From a bacterium (GTDB lineage: Bacteria; Verrucomicrobiota; Kiritimatiellia; RFP12; DVOR01), in assembly GCA_030535915.1 (NCBI GenBank), contig JAUNQZ010000005.1, forward strand, positions 1 through 33,269: 33,269 bases of DNA, read 5' to 3'. Shown in pieces: positions 17,024-25,548 of this stretch (its first letter is position 1; each line of letters starts with the position of its first letter). Both the position numbers and the translations under genes were made by a program. The notes beneath the pieces are model-generated. The model did no database searches. It had not been told where the DNA came from and saw nothing but the letters and a program-made list of their open reading frames with translations.

Positions 17024-17127
17024 TTAAAAGCCTTTAAAATCAAGGCTTATTGTTTTGCTCTTCAAAGTCGCCCATTTTGACGAGCAAAGTGGGCGACTTT
17101 GAGCTTGAAAATGGGCGACTTTGAAAA
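17021..17127 (+). repeat. Copy B of the 107-bp dispersed palindromic element
   Basis: This is the inverted copy of 3896-4002. It starts CCCTTAAAAGCC and contains units TCAAAGTCGCCCATTTTGA (17062-17080), CAAAGTGGGCGACTTTG (17085-17101) and TGAAAATGGGCGACTTTGA (17106-17124). Unit 1 can pair with unit 2 (loop CGAG, one wobble) or with unit 3, so two alternative hairpins are possible. It lies in the convergent spacer between argG and recQ. Confidence 0.9.
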
Positions 17128-17173
17128 TCGCTTCAATAAGCTTTAAAGAAAAGGGAGAAGAAACACCGTTTTT

Positions 17174-19264
17174 TTACTCGTAATTTTCTACGATTGAAAG
17201 AATCGCTTCGCCGTACTTTGCAAGTTTAATTTCACCGATGCCATTAATGAGACGAAGACCTTCTTCGGTGGTGGGTCGACGCTTTGCAATTTCACCAATT
17301 GTTTTTGAATTGAGAATGCAATAGGCTGGGAGACTTCGGCGTTGACCTTCTTGAGCGGTCCATTTACGAAGTGCAGCGGCGAGACCTTCTTGTGGAAGAG
17401 AAGGTTTCTTTGGTGGGGGAGGTGTTTGGGGTGACTTTTTCGATGCAGTAGAGGTTGGATGAACCTCAACATGAAGACGAGGAAGTGCGATGGGTTGGGG
17501 GGAAACGCGATCGAGAACTAAATCATATCCACGCGGTGTCAGTTGCATATCAAGGATATACCCATCAATTTCAAGGGCATGGCAGTGAGCAACAATTTCG
17601 TCATGGGAAAGTTTGGTGAGAATGCCGTATGTCGAAAGTTGCTGATAATCTTTTGGTGCTTCACCTCTTAAAATTTGTGCAACAAGAGGATAGTAACCTT
17701 GCCCATGAAGACGAACAATACAAGAGAGTATCATGCGTAAATGCGTGAGGCGTTCTGCAGAGGGTTGCTTTCGAGGAGGGAAGGAATGGATGGGATAGCA
17801 ATTGTCACATTTCGTGCAGTGATGAGTCTTTGTGGTATCGCCAAAGTAACCGAGTAAAAAGCGATGACGACAATGACGCGCACTAACATAATCAAGAAAT
17901 TCGCGTAAGCGTTCGCGATCCGCACTTTCTTTTCGAGAGAGTTCTTGGCAAATGATTTGAAGTTGCGTTTTGTCAAAATCTTTGGGAATCGAAATCGCGG
18001 AGTATTGTTCTCCAACATGTCGTGTACGCGTGAGAAGTCCTTTGCGATCGAAAAGCGCAACGAGATGGCGAACGGTGGAGGGGGATTTTATTCCGGCGCG
18101 CTCTGCCCAAGCTTCAGGACTCAAGGTAACGCTTCCGTCAGTTGATTCATAACAAGCATTACGAAGTGTGGCATAGAGTTCATAAACATGTTCGGCAGGA
18201 GGATTGGCAGCTGCAATAAAGAATTCTTGGGTTTTGACATCGGCATAGGTGTAGAGGAGTTCACACCAAGCAAAGGCGCCATCACGTCCTGCACGTCCGA
18301 CCTCTTGATAATACGCTTCCATTGATCCTGGAACATCCCAGTGAACAACAAATCGAATATCCGCGCGATCAACCCCCATACCAAAAGCATTGGTCGCAAT
18401 CACAACAGGCGCCTCTCGTCGCATAAAGGCTTCTTGGGTGGCGGTTCGTTCAGCATCACCCATCGCACCATTATAAGTAAGAGCCTTAATATTATGATCG
18501 GCAAGGAGTTGCTTCACACGATCAACCATCTTACGCGTTGAACAATAAACAATACCAGTCCGGAAAAATTCAATGACTGTGAGGAGACGTTCGAGTTTTT
18601 CCATGTGCGAACGAACGCGTGTCACATTGAGCGAGAGATTCGGTCGAGCAAAGCCGGTAATAAAGGTTGCTTGAGGTGCTCGTCCGTGTTGTCCTAACGC
18701 AAGATTGGCAATAATATCCTCTTGGACGGCATCTGTTGCGGTCGCTGTGACAGCAAGGATGCGAACGGAAGCATCAAGTTGAGCAACTATTTCGCCAAGA
18801 TGTAGATAATCAGGACGAAAGTCATGTCCCCATGCACTAATACAATGCGCTTCGTCAATTGCAAGCATAGAGAGTTGCGTCTCTCGAAGTGCTTCTAAAA
18901 AGCGGGGATTACGAAAACGTTCGGGTGCGACGTAGAGCAGTTTATACGCGCCTCGACGCATGCGTTTCAAAATACTTGTGGTTTCTTCCGCAGAGAGGGA
19001 GGAGTTAATATAAGCCGCAGGAATACGACGTGCACGCAAAGCATCCACTTGGTCTTTCATCAATGCAATTAAAGGAGAAACGACAAGGGTCATTCCTTCA
19101 AACATTAATGCTGGCAATTGAAAACAGAGGCTTTTGCCTGAACCCGTTGGCATCACAACCAACGCATCTCGTCCGTCAAGAAGTGTACGAATAATCGCTT
19201 CTTGTCCAGGTCGAAATTCATTGAAGCCAAAGGTTTGGTAAAGCGTTGCGTGCAATTGATCCAT
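17174..19264 (-). CDS. recQ: ATP-dependent DNA helicase RecQ
   Basis: This is a 696-aa protein, somewhat longer than the roughly 600 aa typical of RecQ. Walker A MPTGSGKSL lies at 38-46, DEAH at 137-140, and the aromatic-rich loop AWGHDFRPDYL follows. The second RecA lobe contains GIVYCSTRK and QEVGRAGRDG. The RQC zinc site is HHCTKCDNC. A winged helix follows, then a Pro/Lys-rich linker near residues 590-620 and a C-terminal HRDC domain (LPAYCILNSKTIGEIAKRRP). It unwinds DNA in recombination repair. It starts 3 nt after the thioredoxin-like gene without an SD, so translation is likely coupled. It is last in the sulP operon. Confidence 0.95.
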   Translation of the reverse strand: MDQLHATLYQTFGFNEFRPGQEAIIRTLLDGRDALVVMPTGSGKSLCFQLPALMFEGMTLVVSPLIALMKDQVDALRARRIPAAYINSSLSAEETTSILKRMRRGAYKLLYVAPERFRNPRFLEALRETQLSMLAIDEAHCISAWGHDFRPDYLHLGEIVAQLDASVRILAVTATATDAVQEDIIANLALGQHGRAPQATFITGFARPNLSLNVTRVRSHMEKLERLLTVIEFFRTGIVYCSTRKMVDRVKQLLADHNIKALTYNGAMGDAERTATQEAFMRREAPVVIATNAFGMGVDRADIRFVVHWDVPGSMEAYYQEVGRAGRDGAFAWCELLYTYADVKTQEFFIAAANPPAEHVYELYATLRNACYESTDGSVTLSPEAWAERAGIKSPSTVRHLVALFDRKGLLTRTRHVGEQYSAISIPKDFDKTQLQIICQELSRKESADRERLREFLDYVSARHCRHRFLLGYFGDTTKTHHCTKCDNCYPIHSFPPRKQPSAERLTHLRMILSCIVRLHGQGYYPLVAQILRGEAPKDYQQLSTYGILTKLSHDEIVAHCHALEIDGYILDMQLTPRGYDLVLDRVSPQPIALPRLHVEVHPTSTASKKSPQTPPPPKKPSLPQEGLAAALRKWTAQEGQRRSLPAYCILNSKTIGEIAKRRPTTEEGLRLINGIGEIKLAKYGEAILSIVENYE

Positions 19265-19267
19265 GGA

Positions 19268-19756
19268 TTAATAACCGATTGCGTAGTCTTCTCGTGCTTT
19301 CTTTAACATCGCATTGTATTCTTCAGGTGTGCCAAGCCCAGAACGAAAGGCGAGTTGTGAACCATCAGGTCCCATAACAACCAAAAAGGGATAATAACGA
19401 CCATCATCCGTAACGGAAAAGGTCGCTTCAAAAATCATGCGCGTTTCAGCATCATCCACCGAAACATCGGCGTAGATGTAATCCTCGGGGAGCTTGACGC
19501 GTCCATCGCCAAGCATATTCCACACCTTTTGACAGTTGGTACAATTTTCACGACCATATTGAACAAGCAAAAACTTGTTTTCTTCCTTTGCCATGTCCAT
19601 GGCTTTCTTAAGGTCGTGTTCACCTTTTGGCTTTTGCACCTTGAGTTGAAGGCAACCATCGGGTGTTGGAACGGTCGATTTTGCAAAGCCTTTTTCTGCA
19701 AAAAGTGGCATTGCCATAAAAAGTGCGAGTGAAGCAAAGAGATAAATCGATTTCAT
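19268..19756 (-). CDS. Secreted thioredoxin-fold protein
   Basis: This 162-aa protein has a signal peptide (MKSIYLFASLALFMAMPLFA), so it is exported to the periplasm or cell surface. A thioredoxin-7-like domain follows, with KEENKFLLVQYGRENCTNCQKVW; the C-x2-C pair (CTNC) is the redox centre. The cis-Pro is probably in GRYYPFLVVMGPDG. The role in thiol redox or disulfide reduction is inferred. Two ATGs are available: the one at 19762 abuts the SD AAAAGG, so the one at 19756 (6-nt spacing) is preferred. The SD overlaps the sulP stop region, suggesting coupling. Confidence 0.82.
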   Translation of the reverse strand: MKSIYLFASLALFMAMPLFAEKGFAKSTVPTPDGCLQLKVQKPKGEHDLKKAMDMAKEENKFLLVQYGRENCTNCQKVWNMLGDGRVKLPEDYIYADVSVDDAETRMIFEATFSVTDDGRYYPFLVVMGPDGSQLAFRSGLGTPEEYNAMLKKAREDYAIGY

Positions 19757-19766
19757 AAACATCCTT

Positions 19767-21539
19767 TTAGGGGAGGGGGAGTTCTAAAACTTCGTGACTT
19801 CGTTTCAAAGCATCCACAATATGACCATGAACATTTTCTTGACCAATCTTATCAAGAAATCCTGAGCGAGCCATTAACATTAAAGGTTGTGCGGCCACAC
19901 CTGAAAGAATTAAAGTCACACCTTTATTCTTTGTATGTGAGTAGACTTCTTCCAATGAATGTAATGCGGTCGCATCAAGCACAAGCACATGACGCATGCG
20001 CAAGATAAGAATCTTCGGACGGCGGCGTTGTGAAAGCACCGTATCTTTAAATTTATCAGCTGCACCAAAGAAGAGTGCACCATAAATTTCAAAGATTTCA
20101 ACCCCTTTAGGAATTGCAATATCCAACTGATTTAAGTCATCTGCTCGAGGCCCTGTGGGATGAAAATCTCCCGAAAGTGCACGCGTTACATTACGCGCTT
20201 CGGTTGATTCACTCATACGACGGATGAAAAGAAAGGCCGCTAATAAAACACCCGCTTGAATCGCAACGGTAAGATCAATCAAGACCGTTAAGAGGAAACT
20301 CGTTAACATCACGAGAACATCCGAGCGCGTACTTTTAAACATCCCTTTCACGAGATGAAGTTCACTCATATTGTAAGCTACAACTGCAACAATGCCTCCT
20401 AAGGTCGCCATTGGAATCATCGCTGCATATTTCCCAAGGAAAAGCATAATAATAAGCAAAAAGAGCGCATGAAAAATACCCGCCATTGGCGTTTGACCGC
20501 CATTCTTAATATTGGTTGCTGTACGAGCAATGGCGCCTGTAGCCGGGATCCCACCTAAAAGTGGCGAAGCAATATTGGCAATGCCTTCACCAATAAGTTC
20601 AGTATTCGAGTGATGGCGTTTACCTGTCATACCATCAGCAACCACAGCCGAAAGTAACGATTCAATACCCGCTAAAAGTGCAATCGAAATCGCGGGCGAA
20701 ACTAATGCTCGAATATCCACATTGGAAAAATCAAACGAAGGTAACGCAAAAGCAACGCCTTGTGCTACATCGGGGAATTTTGAACCAATTGTTGTAACCT
20801 GATGCATGGCTTCCCAACCACAAGCTTTACCGACACAAACACCAATCGTTGTGACAAGAATAGCAATAATTGATCCAGGAACTTTTTGTGTGACCTTCTT
20901 CCAATAAACACAAATCAAAATGGTAATGAGCGAAAGAGCAAGTGTATACCAATTGATGGTTTTGATGGAGTGAATATAGACGTCAATCTTTTCAATGAAT
21001 TCACCTGGCATTTTTTCAAAGCCTAATTGAGCAAGCGCAGGTGTACAATTTAAACCTAAAAGGGTTTCAATTTGTCCCGTAAAGATAATCAGTGCAATAC
21101 CTGAAGTAAAGCCCACCGTCACGGGGTAGGGGATATATTTAATAATAGATCCAAGTCCACAAAGTCCAAGAATAATAAGGATTGCACCAGCCATAATAGT
21201 GGCAATCATTAATCCACCGGTACCAAATTGCATAACAATCCCATAGATAATCACAATAAAGGCACCCGTTGGACCACCGATTTGTACGCGACAGCCACCA
21301 CAGGCAGAAATTAAAAAGCCAGCAACAACAGCTGTAATGAGACCGGCTTGTGGTGAAAGTCCCGCCGCAATAGAAAAAGCAATAGCAAGCGGTAGCGCCA
21401 CGGCTGCAACAATGAGACCTGCAATAAGATCAGCTGTCAATGTTTTGGTCGAGTAGCCTTCTTTAAAACAGGTCAATAAAGCAGGCTTGAAGCGTTCGGA
21501 AGTTGCAATTTTAAAGCGTTTCCAATGATGTTTTAGCAT
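19767..21539 (-). CDS. SulP/SLC26-family anion permease with STAS domain
   Basis: This is a 590-aa inner-membrane transporter. After a cytosolic start (MLKHHWKRFKIATSERFKP) come multiple hydrophobic helices with SulP hallmarks, such as DLIAGLIVAAVALPLAIAFS near 40-60, GGCRVQIGGPTGAFIVI, and a GMTGKRHHSNTELIGEGIANI segment. The last ~120 residues form a STAS domain (VEIFEIYGALFFGAADKF). The substrate may be sulfate, bicarbonate, oxalate or another dicarboxylate; no carbonic anhydrase or sulfate genes are adjacent. The frame extends to 21599, but that overlaps the promoter, while GGGAGG lies 7 nt before the ATG at 21539. It heads the operon with the thioredoxin-like gene and recQ. Confidence 0.9.
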   Translation of the reverse strand: MLKHHWKRFKIATSERFKPALLTCFKEGYSTKTLTADLIAGLIVAAVALPLAIAFSIAAGLSPQAGLITAVVAGFLISACGGCRVQIGGPTGAFIVIIYGIVMQFGTGGLMIATIMAGAILIILGLCGLGSIIKYIPYPVTVGFTSGIALIIFTGQIETLLGLNCTPALAQLGFEKMPGEFIEKIDVYIHSIKTINWYTLALSLITILICVYWKKVTQKVPGSIIAILVTTIGVCVGKACGWEAMHQVTTIGSKFPDVAQGVAFALPSFDFSNVDIRALVSPAISIALLAGIESLLSAVVADGMTGKRHHSNTELIGEGIANIASPLLGGIPATGAIARTATNIKNGGQTPMAGIFHALFLLIIMLFLGKYAAMIPMATLGGIVAVVAYNMSELHLVKGMFKSTRSDVLVMLTSFLLTVLIDLTVAIQAGVLLAAFLFIRRMSESTEARNVTRALSGDFHPTGPRADDLNQLDIAIPKGVEIFEIYGALFFGAADKFKDTVLSQRRRPKILILRMRHVLVLDATALHSLEEVYSHTKNKGVTLILSGVAAQPLMLMARSGFLDKIGQENVHGHIVDALKRSHEVLELPLP

Positions 21540-21557
21540 AACGCAATCCTCCCATAG

Positions 21558-21566
21558 TGTGGATAA
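21558..21566 (-). promoter_or_regulatory. Perfect DnaA-box sequence in the sulP leader
   Basis: The minus strand reads TTATCCACA, the DnaA consensus, just downstream of the sulP -10. It is a single copy. It could make sulP sensitive to DnaA or could be chance; other similar sites occur in the AT-rich region near 25 kb. Confidence 0.3.
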
Positions 21567-21570
21567 AATG

Positions 21571-21599
21571 AGTGTATCACAAAAACTTAAAATGTGCAA
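21571..21599 (-). promoter_or_regulatory. Promoter of the sulP operon
   Basis: A -35-like TTGCAC (21594-21599) and -10 TACACT (21571-21576) are separated by 17 nt, and TGA precedes the -10 (extended type). The promoter sits between the upstream terminator and the sulP start. Confidence 0.6.
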
Positions 21600-21600
21600 G

Positions 21601-21627
21601 AAAAACGGCCCTCTACGGGCCGTTTTT
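21601..21627 (-). terminator. Terminator after the oligopeptide-binding protein gene
   Basis: An 11-bp stem (21601-21611 with 21617-21627) with GC core ACGGCCC and a 5-nt loop ends in a T-run on the minus strand. Its base touches the stop codon of the upstream gene. It separates the queF-queC unit from the sulP promoter. Confidence 0.88.
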
Positions 21628-23417
21628 TATTCCTTAATCCGAGGGTTTTTCACGCGATAGTGCTTTTCCATTCCATAAGGATAGTTGTGTGGCATATAGT
21701 TCAAAACACGGTCGCGTACCAATGTAAAATCAATCGCCGAATGCAATAAAACCCAAGGACATTCATCTAAGATAATCTCTTGAATGCGCGTCCAACACGC
21801 TGTAATTTCTTCGGGATTACGAGAAACAACAGCGCGTTCATAACAGGCATCTACTTCTGCATGGGTGAAGTTTGAATAATTTGGAGTAGGGGTATTCTTA
21901 CTAATGAAGAGTTGTAAGAAGGTTTCCAAATCGGGATAGTCTCCAACCCAACCCATTAAGAAGAGTTGTGCATTACCCGAACGAATTTTATCTTGCAACG
22001 CTTGCCATGTATTCACCGAAATCTCAAGTTTGACGCCCATTTGAGCATAAAAAGAGGCAAGTAATTCCATTGATTCAGCTGTATCTGCAGAGTCATTGCC
22101 GACTTCAACCGTAAGGCGAAGTTGTTTACCCGTTGTGGGATCAATACCTCCTGGATAACCCGCCTCGGCTAACAATGCTTTTGCTTTATCAAGGTCATAT
22201 TGATAGGCAAAGGGCGTTTGCAAGGCGCCTTCGAGATGATGAGGGACAACAGAGTTGAGTCTTTCTGCACGTCCACGGTAGTGCTTTTTCCATGCATCTG
22301 AACAAAACGCAGCATTGAGCGCTTGACGCAATTTCTTATTAGGACCTAATGTCGCATCTTTTGTATTAATGCCGAGATAATAAACTTTATTAGCAGGTGT
22401 CACAAAAAGTTTTACACCACGCGCCTTGATCTCATCCGTAAGCCCCTTTTCGGGATCCACGGCAACATCCATATTGCTACGATCGATTTGCTCTAAGAAG
22501 TCTAATTGACCATTGAGCAACATTAACCATTGTGTAAGCGCATTCTTAACAATGCAATAACGAATGGTTTCGAAAGGAACTTCGGGACCATTAAAATCAA
22601 CCTCTTTCCAACCAAACCATTCTGGATTTCGGTCAAAGACCATCTCATAGCCGCGTTGCCATGAGCGTAATTTATAAGGACCTGCCCCAATGGGATGTTT
22701 AGCAAGTTGTTTTCCATAATAGGCTTCCGCTTCAGGTGGGACAGGAGCCATATAACACATCGTTAAACACCACAAAAATTGATTGTTAGGTTTCGACAAT
22801 GTAACTTGTAATGTTTGATCATCTAAAGCAATGAGCCCTTCAACCTCATGCTGATAAAGTTCCGCTCGACGCTCTTTGAGGAGCTCCTCTTTTTTATTCT
22901 CTGTGAAGCCATGAAGTTCAGCCATAAGATCGGCAGATTTCGCTGAAAACTCAGGAATACCCTTAATATTTGCGACAATCCAATATCCAGAGCCTCCGAT
23001 AGATTTATCCGCCAAGCGCTTCCATCCATAAACAAAGTCATGTGCAGTCACACGACGACGTTTCCCTTTAAAGCAAGGATCATCTACATAATAAGCTTCA
23101 CGTAAACGAAAGGTATAAACAGTACCATCTTCATTACACGTAGGCAAAGCTTCTGCAGCGCCTGGAATAAGTTTATAGGGTCGTTCCGTGTAGCTATATT
23201 CAAGAAGCGGTTGAAAAACAAGTGACATCGCACTATTAACACTTGTATCAGAACCATGCGCAGGATCAAGCGTGTTTAATGCAAGATGTGCACGACGATA
23301 GGTTAATGCATCTGCATCTGTAGGCGTTGAAAGTTGCACAAAACAACCACGACAAAGCCAACCAATGATCACCACAAACAGAATCGTAAGAAATGGGAGT
23401 AAAAACTTCTTAATCAT
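21627..23417 (-). CDS. OppA-like peptide ABC transporter substrate-binding protein
   Basis: This 596-aa protein belongs to the SBP_bac_5 (cluster C) family, which binds oligopeptides outside the cytoplasmic membrane. A hydrophobic N-terminal segment (residues 4-22) ends near CRGC but lacks a good lipobox, so it may be a membrane anchor. Typical family stretches follow: LNTLDPAHGSDT, KLIPGAAEALPTCNEDGTVYTFRLRE, TAHDFVYGWKRLAD, and KHPIGAGPYKLRSW. No permease or ATPase genes are in the window. Its ATG lies inside queC, with an 8-nt overlap, so it is translated as part of the queF-queC unit. Confidence 0.9.
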   Translation of the reverse strand: MIKKFLLPFLTILFVVIIGWLCRGCFVQLSTPTDADALTYRRAHLALNTLDPAHGSDTSVNSAMSLVFQPLLEYSYTERPYKLIPGAAEALPTCNEDGTVYTFRLREAYYVDDPCFKGKRRRVTAHDFVYGWKRLADKSIGGSGYWIVANIKGIPEFSAKSADLMAELHGFTENKKEELLKERRAELYQHEVEGLIALDDQTLQVTLSKPNNQFLWCLTMCYMAPVPPEAEAYYGKQLAKHPIGAGPYKLRSWQRGYEMVFDRNPEWFGWKEVDFNGPEVPFETIRYCIVKNALTQWLMLLNGQLDFLEQIDRSNMDVAVDPEKGLTDEIKARGVKLFVTPANKVYYLGINTKDATLGPNKKLRQALNAAFCSDAWKKHYRGRAERLNSVVPHHLEGALQTPFAYQYDLDKAKALLAEAGYPGGIDPTTGKQLRLTVEVGNDSADTAESMELLASFYAQMGVKLEISVNTWQALQDKIRSGNAQLFLMGWVGDYPDLETFLQLFISKNTPTPNYSNFTHAEVDACYERAVVSRNPEEITACWTRIQEIILDECPWVLLHSAIDFTLVRDRVLNYMPHNYPYGMEKHYRVKNPRIKE

Positions 23418-24069
23418 GACGCGATGCTAAATATGTGTTAAGTCCATATGCACGAAGTTGACAGGCTGGGCACTTTCCACAACCATCACCAGGGATACCT
23501 TCATAACATGTCAATGTTCGCTCACGGATATACTCTAAGCAACCCAACTGATCGGCTAAAGCCCATTCTTGAGCTTTTGTTAAGTGTTGTAAGGGTGCAA
23601 AAATGTTAAAAGTACACCCCATTGCAAGGTTAAGTGTTTCATTCATTGACCGCACAAAGACTTCACGACAATCTGGATATCCACTATAATCCGCATCGCT
23701 TACACCAATCATTAAATCATAAATGCCTTTACTTTTGGCATAAATCGCTGCAGTCAAAAGGAAAAGTGCATTTCGTCCATCAACGAAAGTGTTAGGGAAG
23801 GGGGCATCCGCTTCGCGTTGGATAGGTGTTTCCGTATCCATTAATGCATTTGAAGTAATATCGCGATACCAGTCAACCGTGATAACTTTGTGAGACGCAA
23901 CCCGTTGCTCTTTGGCAATTTCAGCAGCAAGTTCAACCTCTAAAGCGTGGCGTTGACCATAATTAAAGGTCACTGTGTGTACATGCTCAGCGCCGCGTTC
24001 TTTAATAGCTTGCATTAAACATGTTGTGCTATCTTGACCACCTGAGAAAACAACAAGAATCGGATCCAT
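23410..24069 (-). CDS. queC: 7-cyano-7-deazaguanine synthase QueC
   Basis: This 219-aa enzyme converts 7-carboxy-7-deazaguanine to preQ0 with ATP and ammonia in queuosine (tRNA) synthesis. The PP-loop FSGGQDSTT lies at 8-16. TFNYGQRHALEVE at about 34-46, FVDGRNALFLLTAA and SDADYSGYPDCR follow. The zinc ligands near the end are Cys188, 197, 200 and 203 (C-x8-C-x2-C-x2-C). It is 12 nt downstream of queF, with SD AAAGGAA. Both genes serve the same pathway (QueC then QueF). QueD and QueE are not in the window. Confidence 0.96.
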   Translation of the reverse strand: MDPILVVFSGGQDSTTCLMQAIKERGAEHVHTVTFNYGQRHALEVELAAEIAKEQRVASHKVITVDWYRDITSNALMDTETPIQREADAPFPNTFVDGRNALFLLTAAIYAKSKGIYDLMIGVSDADYSGYPDCREVFVRSMNETLNLAMGCTFNIFAPLQHLTKAQEWALADQLGCLEYIRERTLTCYEGIPGDGCGKCPACQLRAYGLNTYLASRHD

Positions 24070-24081
24070 CGTAATGTTCCT

Positions 24082-24792
24082 TTAACGATTATTAACCAAT
24101 TCAGGCGATAAATCGTGCATTAAAAGGCGTTGACGAGCAAATTCTTCCCATTGCGTTGATGGACGACCATAATTAACATATGGATCAATTGAAAGACCGC
24201 CACGAGGCAAAAATTTACCCCAAACTTCAATATAACGCGGCGCCATCAACTTAATAAGATCCTTCATAATGATATTGATACAATCTTCGTGGAAAGCACC
24301 ATGATTACGGAAACCAAAGAGATAAAGCTTTAAACTCTTGCTTTCAACCATTAAACGATCTGGAATATAACTAATATAAATTGTTGCAAAGTCGGGCTGT
24401 CCTGTAATCGGGCATAACGAGGTAAACTCTGGACAATTGAACTTCACAAAGTAATCGTATTCTTGATGGCGATTTTCAAAAACTTCCAAAATCGCAGGTG
24501 TATACTTATCACTATACTGTGTTGACTTTGCTCCAAGCAATGTCAAATGACGCGTTTGAGCATCACGATCTTGTGATTTTATCGCAGAGGGAGTGTGCTT
24601 AGTTACGAGCCCATCTGAAGTGGGAGTCGTTGCCACGGGGGTAGGGGACGGAGCATTCTCCGGCTTTCGTACATGATGACGATTGCGACGAGGCTTATTG
24701 GTTCGTTCTTGAGCGTTTCCATCAACAACGGCATCATTTGATTTGTCTACCATTTTAGTGCGAGGCTTAACAACTTTGCGTACAGTATTCAT
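24082..24792 (-). CDS. queF: NADPH-dependent preQ0 reductase QueF with long N-terminal extension
   Basis: This 236-aa protein carries a YkvM-type QueF core at about residues 82-236. Catalytic Cys127 ([10 protein letters not shown]), Asp134 and the His168-Glu169 pair (FRNHGAFHE) have the same mutual spacing as in the B. subtilis enzyme (55, 62, 96, 97). About 72 extra residues precede the core. They are basic and then Pro/Thr-rich ([27 protein letters not shown]) and look disordered. QueF reduces preQ0 to preQ1. Start 24792 follows SD AAGGAA by 7 nt; a GTG two codons upstream is less likely. It is first in the queF-queC-oppA unit. Confidence 0.93.
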   Translation of the reverse strand: MNTVRKVVKPRTKMVDKSNDAVVDGNAQERTNKPRRNRHHVRKPENAPSPTPVATTPTSDGLVTKHTPSAIKSQDRDAQTRHLTLLGAKSTQYSDKYTPAILEVFENRHQEYDYFVKFNCPEFTSLCPITGQPDFATIYISYIPDRLMVESKSLKLYLFGFRNHGAFHEDCINIIMKDLIKLMAPRYIEVWGKFLPRGGLSIDPYVNYGRPSTQWEEFARQRLLMHDLSPELVNNR

Positions 24793-24821
24793 AGACACTT
24801 CCTTAAAATAAATTAGATTTA

Positions 24822-24850
24822 ATTATACCAAAATAACACCATTTCCGCAA
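24822..24850 (-). promoter_or_regulatory. Promoter of the queF operon
   Basis: A -35-like TTGCGG (24845-24850), a 17-nt spacer and a perfect -10 TATAAT (24822-24827) preceded by TGG (extended -10). The motif TTTGGTATAAT is shared with the alcohol dehydrogenase promoter. The predicted leader is about 20-25 nt. No preQ1-riboswitch-like structure fits in it. Confidence 0.75.
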
Positions 24851-24892
24851 CGAAATCTCTTGGCTATAAATCTTTAATCTCTATTTATAAAA

Positions 24893-25063
24893 TCAAAATT
24901 TAAAATGAAATGTATTTAATATTTGTTCGGTAAAAAATGGTAATAGGAAATAACTGTCATACAAACTATTATGCACAACTGCAACAAACAATATAATACA
25001 AAAGAAAACAATTGCGATGGTATTGGATATTTTAGAGGATCGACCACGAATCTTTTGAAGCGG
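24893..25063 (-). pseudogene. Possible remnant of a small membrane-protein gene
   Basis: A 56-codon open stretch without ATG encodes a basic start (LQKIRGRSSK) and a hydrophobic segment (NTIAIVFFCIILFVAVV) with a C-terminal tail. A separate upstream frame begins MTGGLLWTVGN and then stops. The pattern suggests a frame-shifted remnant but is too short to assign; it may be chance in AT-rich DNA. Confidence 0.2.
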
Positions 25064-25548
25064 TTACTATTTCAATTCCCAACAGTCCATAAAAGTCCGC
25101 CTGTCATGTAAGTCAAAATAAAATCATCATAATAGGAAATCATCCTCTTATAAAGTAATTAAGAACAAATTATACATGTGTCGCATAATGCAAGTTACGA
25201 CATAAAGTGGTCCGTACTTTTTTTAAATTGATACTTTATACGAACCATTGCCAAATTTTATAGGTTTATTTTTTTACATTTTAATAATTCAATCAAAAAG
25301 AAATGTATTTTATCTTTCAAAACAATCCTCTGAACGATGAACTTAAGTCTAAAATCAATCAATATATTATTCAAAGATACATTTTATAAAACTTATTCCA
25401 AATCAAAATAATCTTAAATCAAAATTATTGAGTCTTATACTTCGCCATCTAATCATTTAAATATTGTTAATGTTGATAATCAAACATTTATCGTGTAATA
25501 ATAAATCTTCTAAGCATTATAAAGTAAAATTTTAGGTTGCACTACAAG

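Noticed and set aside
21540-21599. 20-codon upstream extension of sulP
   Set aside because: The segment holds the promoter and the SD (GGGAGG) for the ATG at 21539.
24793-24821. preQ1 riboswitch upstream of queF
   Set aside because: The predicted leader is only about 20-25 nt and lacks the C-rich loop and A-rich tail needed.
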